Source: Sedimentisphaerales bacterium (GTDB taxonomy: Bacteria > Planctomycetota > Phycisphaerae > Sedimentisphaerales > SG8-4). From it: 15,097 nt of DNA. The stretch lies in contig JAFGCA010000143.1 of assembly GCA_016932895.1 (NCBI GenBank), forward strand, positions 1-15,097. The letters are read 5' to 3'. The translations under genes were made by a program, and so were the position numbers. The notes below the pieces were generated by a model. The model was not told the origin of the DNA. It saw only the letters and a program-made list of their open reading frames with translations, and did no database searches. Positions 1 through 6,825 of this stretch are shown here, piece by piece (within the stretch, counting starts at the first letter, position 1; the number at the start of each line of letters is the position of its first letter).

Positions 1-424
1 CGGACCGCCCGGCCGCAAATGTCTCGCCGTAAAACAGCTCGCCGCCGGTGTCAGCGTCGGATTTCATCCGCACGGTGACCTGCGTGACGCCTTCGCGCGG
101 CAGATCCACCATCGCGCTCTCGAGCCACGGATCGATCCCGGTCGAGCGAAACGCCAACCCCTCGGCCGAGACGGCCAGGTCCGCAACGTACTGGTTGCCG
201 GTCCAGCCGTGCAGCCCCTGCGTGAAATCCCACGAAACGACCGCGTCCCCCGAGGCCGCCGCCGCGCCAATCAGCAGTACGAGCACCAGTAGGATGGGCT
301 TTAGCCCATGCTGCCCGATCCTACGGGTGAAAATGCCGCATGGGCTGAAGCCCATCCTACGACTGTGATTCTCCGACTCCAGGTGACGTTTGTTGTCGGC
401 ACCGAGCGTTTTGCTGCGTTTCAC
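1..424 (-). CDS. Secreted protein of unknown function, N-terminal part (runs off window edge)
   Basis: An open frame of 141 codons reaches the left edge of the window. I start it at GTG 424-422 because GGAGG lies at 435-431, six bases upstream. An in-frame ATG at 355 has no such site and lies inside a repeat. The protein begins MKRSKTLGADNKRH, then residues 22-45 are largely encoded by a 72-bp palindromic repeat. A hydrophobic stretch ILLVLVLLIGAAAASG follows and looks like a signal-peptide core with cleavage after AAAAS or near it. The visible mature part (VSWDFTQGLHGWTGN, then VTVRMKSD and GELFYGETF) reads like a beta-sandwich carbohydrate-binding or LamG-like fold, as on many planctomycete exported enzymes. 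That fold is inferred; no catalytic domain is visible because the rest is missing. The gene is divergent from queG. Confidence 0.7.
   Translation of the reverse strand, partial: MKRSKTLGADNKRHLESENHSRRMGFSPCGIFTRRIGQHGLKPILLVLVLLIGAAAASGDAVVSWDFTQGLHGWTGNQYVADLAVSAEGLAFRSTGIDPWLESAMVDLPREGVTQVTVRMKSDADTGGELFYGETFAAGRS
289..360. repeat. 72-bp palindromic element with two inverted 23-bp arms
   Basis: The left arm at 289-311 contains GGATGGGCTTTAGCCCAT. The right arm at 338-360 is its inverted copy (ATGGGCTGAAGCCCATCC). Each arm is itself an interrupted palindrome, and 26 bases separate the arms. A single arm recurs at 9236-9258 and a variant at 9577-9603, so this is a dispersed family. Here it lies inside the start of the minus-strand secreted-protein gene and is exactly 24 codons long, so the frame is kept. 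Confidence 0.85.
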
Positions 425-490
425 AATCGACCTCCGGTTTCTGTATGTCGAGACTATGATGCGGGTCCGCGCCCGGCCCCGGCCGAATGT

Positions 491-520
491 AGTATAATTG
501 CGCCCATGACTTTGGAACAA
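491..520 (-). promoter_or_regulatory. Possible promoter for the secreted-protein gene, overlapping the queG -10 element
   Basis: On the minus strand TATACT lies at 496-491, with TTGTTC at 520-515 and an 18-base spacer. Transcription would begin near 484, leaving a leader of about 60 bases before the GTG start at 424. The -35 match is modest. The -10 hexamer shares bases with the plus-strand TATAAT at 493-498. Confidence 0.4.
493..498 (+). promoter_or_regulatory. TATAAT -10 element of queG, suggesting a leaderless mRNA
   Basis: A perfect TATAAT ends seven bases before the queG ATG at 506. Transcription from it would start at or next to the start codon. No Shine-Dalgarno sequence precedes that ATG, which agrees with leaderless translation. 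No good -35 hexamer is seen at the usual distance; the upstream DNA is a GC-rich CCGGCCCCGGCC tract. Confidence 0.45.
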
Positions 521-1495
521 GAGATTAAGGACAAGGCTCGCGAACTCGGCTTCGACGCGGTCGGCATCACGGACGCGGCGCCGATTGCCCCGGCCGACGT
601 CGAGCGCCTGCGGACGTGGCTCGCCTCGGGCTGCGCCGGCGAGATGCACTACATGCAGCGGAACTTCGAGAAACGCATCGATCCGGCCGCCCTTCTCGAC
701 GGTGCGCAATCGGTCATCGTCGTCGCGCTGAACTACAAGCCACACGCAACCCATCCCCAAGCTTCGCTTGAGGCTGCCACGCGTCCACGGGTGGCAGCGT
801 CAAGGCCGCAGGCTTTGGCGATGGGAGCAGTCGCCCAATACGCCCAATATGATGACTACCACACGTTCATCCGGCCGCTGCTGCACAGGCTGGCCGACTT
901 CATTCGATCGGCGACGGACGAGAGTGTCCGCTTCAAGGCGTGCGTCGATTCGGTGCCGCTGGCCGAGAGGGCGTTGGCCGTACGGGCCGGCCTGGGCTTT
1001 ATCGGCAGGAACCACATGCTCATCCATCCCTCGCTCGGGCCGCAGATCTTCTTAGGCGAGCTTGTCACCACGCTGTGCCTGGAACCGGACGAGCCCGCGA
1101 AGGTCTCCTGCGCCGAGTGCTGCCGCTGCATCGAGGCCTGTCCCACCGGCGCCCTGCGCGACGACGGGAAGCTCGACGCGGCCCGCTGCATCAGCTACCT
1201 GACCATCGAGCACGCCGGCGACATCCCGAGCGAGCTGGCAGCAAAAATCGGCGACCGCCTCTTCGGCTGCGACGAGTGCGTCCTGGCCTGCCCCCACGCC
1301 GCCGCCGCTCCGCCCCGCACGAACCGGAAGCTTCCGCACCACGGAGAGCGCGCCCACCTGGACCTCTACGAAATCCTCGCGATGACAGACGAAACCTTCC
1401 AGCGCACCTTCGCCGGCTCCCCCCTCCTGCGCCCCGGCCGCCGCAACCTCCAAAGAACCGCCCGAGCCTGTCTGAATAATCTCACCCGTCCGTAA
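506..1495 (+). CDS. queG: Epoxyqueuosine reductase QueG
   Basis: QueG reduces epoxyqueuosine to queuosine in the anticodon of certain tRNAs, the last step of queuosine synthesis. It uses cobalamin and two 4Fe-4S clusters in the cytoplasm. The 329-residue product has the family start (ELGFDAVGIT, residues 14-23), the catalytic-region motif VDSVPLAERALA with the conserved Asp, then GLGFIGRN, and two ferredoxin-like cluster motifs: CAECCRCIEACP and CDECVLACP. RCISYLTIEH between the clusters is also typical. I start at ATG 506, where family similarity begins; the frame stays open to 308 but the extra residues are not QueG-like. The length fits short QueG forms lacking C-terminal HEAT repeats. Residues 82-107 are encoded by a palindromic repeat and look like an insertion in a surface loop between ALNYKP and YDDYHTF. 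No other queuosine gene is in the window. Confidence 0.95.
   Translation: MTLEQEIKDKARELGFDAVGITDAAPIAPADVERLRTWLASGCAGEMHYMQRNFEKRIDPAALLDGAQSVIVVALNYKPHATHPQASLEAATRPRVAASRPQALAMGAVAQYAQYDDYHTFIRPLLHRLADFIRSATDESVRFKACVDSVPLAERALAVRAGLGFIGRNHMLIHPSLGPQIFLGELVTTLCLEPDEPAKVSCAECCRCIEACPTGALRDDGKLDAARCISYLTIEHAGDIPSELAAKIGDRLFGCDECVLACPHAAAAPPRTNRKLPHHGERAHLDLYEILAMTDETFQRTFAGSPLLRPGRRNLQRTARACLNNLTRP
750..825. repeat. 76-bp imperfect inverted repeat inside queG
   Basis: The outer ends are CCCATC (750-755) and GATGGG (820-825). The inner arms TTGAGGCTGCCAC (768-780) and GTGGCAGCGTCAA (791-803) are complementary with one mismatch around a 10-base loop. The element differs from the one at 289-360. 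It is read through in frame as residues 82-107 of QueG, which are Ala/Arg/Pro-rich and not family-like. Confidence 0.75.
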
Positions 1496-1533
1496 GCCCG
1501 CGGATATCGTGCCCGCGCCGCGGCCCGCCGGGT

Positions 1534-4500
1534 TCACGGACCAGGGACAACGGTGAGAATACATTCACTCTCGCAGTACTTGACCAGCTCGACATCGATA
1601 CCGTCGGCATTCTGCGTGTCGTACCAGGTGGCAAAAGCCAGCCAGGCCTCCCACACGCCTTCGGCGAGAACGAGCGGCTGCGGCATGCCGGTCGCATTCC
1701 CATCGAATAACTGTCCTTCCTCTTGCCCGGTCTGGTCATTCTCCAGGCCTGCATGGATGACGTTGACCGTCGGATGCACGCAGGGCTCCCACGCAATGAG
1801 CACGGGAGAGAACACGGATTCGCCCTGGACGAAGCTCGTAAACGTCGGCTGCTGGGTAGGCTGGACGATGGGCTCGTCGGTGCCCGGCACGCCGAACCAC
1901 ACGGTGGTCTGGTCCTGCTCGCCGTCGGTGTAGACCACGACGAGAGTATAGTAGCCGTCGCCATAGGGATCCAGATCGGCCAGGTCGGCTGACTCCACGT
2001 CGTAATGCCATTCGAAGGCACAAGATTCGGCGTCGAATTCCCTTCCCGTCTCAAGCACCACTCCCGAGACCGGCTCATTGGGCTCCTGGCGTTCCCGCAA
2101 CTTCGGGATCTCGAATGTTTCGCCGCCCGGCGTGAGGAACGCGACCTTCTCCACGCCGGCATCCGCCAGGATATCCAACCAGAAGCGGTACGTCGTGTCC
2201 GATGGATCGTCCGGGTACCCGTACGTGTGCCCCATCCCAATCGAGACGGCAAAGACGCAATCGGAAATCGTGCGCGGGGCGTCGGCGTCGGGGACCATCC
2301 ACGCCAGAGTCGGGTAGTCCTGCGGCTGGATCACCCATACCGGCCTGTCGAAGTCCCATCCGGCGTCGACGAACGTAGCCTGGTTCTGCATCTCGGCCGT
2401 CGTCTTGCCGCACGAATCGTCGCAGCCGCGCGCCGTATCCCCCCGGAAGCCGCACATCTCCGCCTGCCCGCTGACCTGAACATCCCAGAACGAAGCGCTT
2501 ATCCGGCCCCGTTCGTTGATCCCCACCAGTCCGCCGGCATGGGCGTCGCCCACGACGCCGGCGACCGAATAGCAATTGATAATCTCACCACGTGCCCATT
2601 GATCCTCGCCGCCATTGACACCGACCAGCCCCCCAATACCCTCTTGCCCGCTGACGCTGCCGGCTGCACGACTATTGCTTATGGTGCCAAATTCGTTGCC
2701 TCCGGCCAGCCCGCCAACGACCCCACCTCCCGTGACGCTGTTCTCGGCATAGCAACCGGCAATGATTCCATCGCCGTTGTAGCCTGCTATTCCGCCCACG
2801 TAATCGCCGACATAATAACCGCCCGTGACGTCGCCGGGTGCCACGCGACAATGGATAATTAGACCTTCGAGATAGATCTCCGGTTCCGTATAGCCGCACC
2901 CATTGTTATCTCCGACGATCCCTCCGACACCCCAAGCCCCCGCAACACTGCCTTCGAAAGAACAGTCGACCACGGTGCCGCCACTGTTGCGCCCCACGAG
3001 TCCACCCACGGTGGCCCCACCGGAAAGGACTCCGGCCACATGACAGTTTGAGATGAACCCGCGGTTGTATCCCGCCAGGGCGCCGACGGAATTCCCCGGG
3101 ACATCGATCTTCACGTCCACGAGCGTCAGGTTCTCGACCTTGCCGTCCCTGCCAATGTAGCTAAACAGTCCTGTATTTCTCTGCTCCCTGTCCGACCGGT
3201 ATGTCAAGCCGGCGATCGTGTGACCGTTCCCGTCAAAGGCCCCGGTAAAGGGCTTGTCGGCAGGGCCGTCTCTCACGTCCTCGCCGGCCATGTTGAACTG
3301 CCGGCCCGGGAGCCCGGACAAGTCAAGGTCCGCCATCAGTACAAAATGCCCGTCCCAATCATATGGATTCGTCCCGATCTCATTGATTTGCTCGGCCGTC
3401 CGGATCTGGTAGGGATCCTCCGCCGTGCCCATGCCTCCGCCATACCCGCCGAGCGCATCGACGATCGGCGCCCCCGGCGCGTTTTCCCAGGCCAGCTTCG
3501 GATAATCGTTGCCGTCGTCAAGGGTCCAGGCGCCGGCGCGGCCCCAGCCGCGGTAGGTCGCCATCTGCATCATTTCAACGGTGCCTTTGCCCCTGCCCCC
3601 GTCGCTGTCCAGGCATCCGCTCCGGTCTGTGTCCCAGAAGGAAAGGTAAATCCGAGCGGTACTGTAGCCGGCCAATCCGCCCGCCTCGCTGCTGCCTGAA
3701 ACATTGCCGCAAGAGTAGCACCCTGACATTGCACCGGAGTTTGCACCAGCCAGCCCGCCGACCCGTTCCGTCCCCGAGACCTCACCGCTGGCGTAGCAGT
3801 TGCTGGTAGGACCCTCGGCGGTCCCCACCAGCCCGCCGACCTCGCTGCTTCCCAGAACGACACTGATCGAGAAACTCTCGGAGACACTGCTGCCCCGGTT
3901 GCCGCGTCCCACCAATCCGCCGACACTGGAATCTCCGGAGACCGTGCCGCCGGAATGGCAGCGTAGAACCGCACCCTCATTTCGGCCGACCAACCCCCCG
4001 ATGCATTCGTTCCCGCTGGTCTCGGCGACAGCGGAACAGTCGGAGATCGTGCCGTCGTTGCATCCCACGAGCCCGCCGACGCGGGCGTCCCCCGAGACCG
4101 CACCGGTGGCGTAGCAGTTGCTGAGGGAGCCATAATTCCGCCCGGCGAGAGCGCCGACATCAGCCCCCGACCCGACACGCAGGATTACATCCTCCAGGCC
4201 CAGATTGACGATTCGACCGTCACGGCCCACCGTTCCGAAAAGCCCTATCAGGTCAGGTCCGTCTTCCGACTCGTAGGCGAAATGGGATATCGTGTGGCCG
4301 TTGCCGTCGAAGACACCCTCAAACTCCCGGATGTGGCCGGGCACAATCACATGGCAGTCAATAAAGACCGAACCGGCGGAACCGGAGAGATCGATATCAT
4401 CCATGAGAACAAAGTGTTTATCCCAGTTCTCTTCATGCAGACCGATTTCATTCAGTTGCAGGGCGGTCCAAATCCGGTAGGGATCATCCGCCGTGCCTCC

Positions 4501-6525
4501 GCCTTTTCGCGTGGGGCCCCCGGGCAAATCTTCCCAGGAAAATCGGGGATAATCTTGGCCCTCGGCTATCGTCCACACCGCGCCACGACCCCAACCGCTG
4601 TAGGTGGCACTTCGCATCATGTCGGCTGTAGTCTTGCCCGTTCCGCCTGCACTGGTTGGTTGTCCACTCGTTTCCACGTCCCAATAGGATTGCTCCACCG
4701 TGCCCGAACCCGAAGCGACCAGGCCCCCGGCCCGATCGCTGCCTGAAACAGCACCACAAGAGTAGCAGGTCGAGACCTCTCCCCCATTGTTCCCCACGAG
4801 CCCGCCACTATAAGCAATCCCCGTCACGTCACTCGATGCGTGGCAGTTGGTTATCGTGCCGACATTGGCTCCCACGAGTCCCCCGTTGTATTTCCATGCG
4901 GTTGTGCCGGGGCCAAAGCCCGTCGCAACGGTACCCGTGGCATACGAAGTCGTAATTCTTCCTTCGTTGTATCCCACCAGTCCGCCCGTACCGTGGTAGC
5001 CGCCGCTGACGTCGACGTTGGCATAGCAGTCCGTGATAGCACCATAGTTGTGTCCCACCAATCCGCCGACTTCGGAGTACGCCGAGATACTGCCGCGTAC
5101 ATAGCAGTTGGCGATCGTACCGCAATTGAATCCCGCGAGTCCACCCACATAGCGATGGCCTGAGATGGTGCCGCCGCGGTACAGGAGGCCGAGATTCGTA
5201 ATCCGCCCCCCAAAACCAACCCGTCCGAAGAATCCAATTTCGCCGGAGTTGTCTTCGTAGGAGAAATCGGCAATCGTGTGACCATTCCCATCGAAATGGC
5301 CTGTGAAGCCGGCCTGACTATGACCGATAGGATTAAGATCGGTCCGACTGTAAGACGAGAAACCGACATTCGTCATCAAGACAAAGTGTTTGTCCCAGTG
5401 GCTCGGGACGAATCCCAGAGCGGCAAGCTGCTCGGCGGTGGTGATGCGAAACGGATCGTCCGGATCACCGCTTCCCCCGCCATAAGTGGGGGGCGTTTCC
5501 AGGATGGCGACGCCCGGGTGGTTCTCCCAAACAAGCCGGGGATACTCGTTATCCTCATCGATGGTCCAGGCGCCGTCATATCCCCAGCCTCGGTACGTGT
5601 CACGACGCAGCATTTCCGGGGTGGTTTTGCCCGTACCGCCCCCGCTGGCACTTTGCCTGCTTGCGTCCACATCCCAGTAGCACAGCGAGACCGTGCCGGA
5701 TACGCCCGTTGTGGTGTGGAAGCCGATCAGGCCGCCGGTAAAGTCGTTGCCTGCAACCACCCCGCAAGAATAGCAGCGTAGGACCTCGCTGTAGTTGGAA
5801 GTGCTCCCCAGGAGTCCCCCGACGCCTTCGTTTCCACTGACATCACCGGCCGCATAGCAATTGACAATGCTGCCACCACTGTTTGCTCCGGCCAGTCCGC
5901 CGACACTGTCATTACCCAGAACCGTGGCGATGGAATAACAGTTGGCAACGGTGCCAATATAATTCCATCCCACCAGTCCGCCGACATCGTCGCCCCCAGA
6001 AACGGCACCGCTGGAATAGCAGTTCTCAATCGTACCAATGCAATTGTATCCCACGAGCGTGCCAACGTTCTTTCCCGCGCCTGCATCGACGCTTGCGTCT
6101 ACAAGGCCAAGATTGACGATCCGCCCGCCACTGCCAACTTGCCCGAAGAGACCGAGATCGCCTCCCCCGATGATTCTCAGATGCGAGATCGTGTAGCCAT
6201 TGCCGTCAAAGACGCCGGTGAAGGCAGTCCCCTGAAAACTGTTTGCCGCGTCATCCGTGTCCGGTCCAATGACGGCCTTGCCGAAAACCTTCCGCCCGGG
6301 AAGAGTCGGGTCCAGGTCGATCGCGGCAGTCAGGATGAAGTGCTTGTGGTAGTCGTCGGGCGTCTCGCCGAGGGCAATCAGGTCGGCGGCCGTGGCGATC
6401 TGGTACGGGTCGTTCGGTTCACCCGTGCCGCCGCTGTAGCGGGCGTGAGCGGGCCGGCCCACAAAACAGACTGCAATGAGCAAAGGGATGGTTTGCAGGA
6501 TGGTCCGAGGTCGGGCGAGCCCCAT
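1534..6525 (-). CDS. Giant secreted GLUG-repeat protein with four modules
   Basis: A 1663-residue exported protein. I start at ATG 6525 because GGAGG lies at 6538-6534, eight bases upstream, and the signal peptide begins there (residues 1-28, hydrophobic TIPLLIAVCFVG, likely cut after AHA). An in-frame ATG at 6582 would add 19 residues before it. Four modules follow at about 29-345, 346-673, 674-1024 and 1025-1415. Each opens with GG-G-DPY-I-TA-QL--G and DKHFVLM, continues with FDGNGHTI and 5-7 GLUG units (VGGLVGxNxGxIxNCYxxGxVSG), and closes with SFWDxxxSG, GGTGKTTxxM, TYxGWG and YPRLxWE. I count about 25 GLUG units. Such units are thought to stack as a beta-solenoid in surface or adhesin-like proteins. 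Residues 1420-1663 form a separate domain with no GLUG units. No membrane anchor, sortase motif or PEP-CTERM is seen, so the protein is probably released or held non-covalently. Ligand unknown. Confidence 0.9.
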   Translation of the reverse strand: MGLARPRTILQTIPLLIAVCFVGRPAHARYSGGTGEPNDPYQIATAADLIALGETPDDYHKHFILTAAIDLDPTLPGRKVFGKAVIGPDTDDAANSFQGTAFTGVFDGNGYTISHLRIIGGGDLGLFGQVGSGGRIVNLGLVDASVDAGAGKNVGTLVGYNCIGTIENCYSSGAVSGGDDVGGLVGWNYIGTVANCYSIATVLGNDSVGGLAGANSGGSIVNCYAAGDVSGNEGVGGLLGSTSNYSEVLRCYSCGVVAGNDFTGGLIGFHTTTGVSGTVSLCYWDVDASRQSASGGGTGKTTPEMLRRDTYRGWGYDGAWTIDEDNEYPRLVWENHPGVAILETPPTYGGGSGDPDDPFRITTAEQLAALGFVPSHWDKHFVLMTNVGFSSYSRTDLNPIGHSQAGFTGHFDGNGHTIADFSYEDNSGEIGFFGRVGFGGRITNLGLLYRGGTISGHRYVGGLAGFNCGTIANCYVRGSISAYSEVGGLVGHNYGAITDCYANVDVSGGYHGTGGLVGYNEGRITTSYATGTVATGFGPGTTAWKYNGGLVGANVGTITNCHASSDVTGIAYSGGLVGNNGGEVSTCYSCGAVSGSDRAGGLVASGSGTVEQSYWDVETSGQPTSAGGTGKTTADMMRSATYSGWGRGAVWTIAEGQDYPRFSWEDLPGGPTRKGGGTADDPYRIWTALQLNEIGLHEENWDKHFVLMDDIDLSGSAGSVFIDCHVIVPGHIREFEGVFDGNGHTISHFAYESEDGPDLIGLFGTVGRDGRIVNLGLEDVILRVGSGADVGALAGRNYGSLSNCYATGAVSGDARVGGLVGCNDGTISDCSAVAETSGNECIGGLVGRNEGAVLRCHSGGTVSGDSSVGGLVGRGNRGSSVSESFSISVVLGSSEVGGLVGTAEGPTSNCYASGEVSGTERVGGLAGANSGAMSGCYSCGNVSGSSEAGGLAGYSTARIYLSFWDTDRSGCLDSDGGRGKGTVEMMQMATYRGWGRAGAWTLDDGNDYPKLAWENAPGAPIVDALGGYGGGMGTAEDPYQIRTAEQINEIGTNPYDWDGHFVLMADLDLSGLPGRQFNMAGEDVRDGPADKPFTGAFDGNGHTIAGLTYRSDREQRNTGLFSYIGRDGKVENLTLVDVKIDVPGNSVGALAGYNRGFISNCHVAGVLSGGATVGGLVGRNSGGTVVDCSFEGSVAGAWGVGGIVGDNNGCGYTEPEIYLEGLIIHCRVAPGDVTGGYYVGDYVGGIAGYNGDGIIAGCYAENSVTGGGVVGGLAGGNEFGTISNSRAAGSVSGQEGIGGLVGVNGGEDQWARGEIINCYSVAGVVGDAHAGGLVGINERGRISASFWDVQVSGQAEMCGFRGDTARGCDDSCGKTTAEMQNQATFVDAGWDFDRPVWVIQPQDYPTLAWMVPDADAPRTISDCVFAVSIGMGHTYGYPDDPSDTTYRFWLDILADAGVEKVAFLTPGGETFEIPKLRERQEPNEPVSGVVLETGREFDAESCAFEWHYDVESADLADLDPYGDGYYTLVVVYTDGEQDQTTVWFGVPGTDEPIVQPTQQPTFTSFVQGESVFSPVLIAWEPCVHPTVNVIHAGLENDQTGQEEGQLFDGNATGMPQPLVLAEGVWEAWLAFATWYDTQNADGIDVELVKYCESECILTVVPGP

Positions 6526-6825
6526 GTTCCTGTCCTCCAACCCCCCGGTTCCGGCTCTTGCCGCAGCAGACTTCTCCACCATCCTGCTGACGGGCGCGAA
6601 AGGAGGTCGAATCGACAGGATTCACCCTCCATCTGAATCACGGTCGTAGTATACCAGATTGTCACCCGCCTGTCAACCGGCGCGGACCTGCCCGACGATC
6701 TCACACCAAACCACGAAGCCTTCAAAACACCAGAAACCCAATAATAGATCGTAAATACGAAATCCCAACCCTGCCCCATATCTTCTTCTCGATGTATCGG
6801 TCTTTGAGAAACGAATCGTGGTGAA
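6526..6825. other. Intergenic region between GLUG and HEAT/BRCT-like genes
   Basis: These 300 bases hold the leader and promoter of the GLUG gene on the right-to-left strand. Beyond the promoter (6677-6825) I see no gene and no clear intrinsic terminator for the HEAT gene that ends at 6826. A small palindrome CGTAAATACG occurs near 6751-6760 without a T-run. Confidence 0.5.
6648..6676 (-). promoter_or_regulatory. Near-consensus sigma-70 promoter of the GLUG protein gene
   Basis: On the minus strand TTGACA (6676-6671) is followed after exactly 17 bases by TATACT (6653-6648). The spacer ends in CTGG, so an extended -10 TGn is also present. Transcription would start near 6641, giving a leader of about 115 bases before ATG 6525. 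The spacer resembles that of the promoter-like element at 9656-9684. Confidence 0.8.

Noticed and set aside
1496..1533. CCGCGG inverted repeat between queG and the GLUG gene as a bidirectional terminator
   Set aside because: The two CCGCGG copies could pair, but there is no T-run on either side, so an intrinsic terminator is not supported.
2005..2862. Plus-strand frame of 285 codons antisense to the GLUG gene
   Set aside because: It is a shadow of the GC-rich repeat-coding strand. It has no ribosome site or recognisable domain, while the minus strand shows clear GLUG units.
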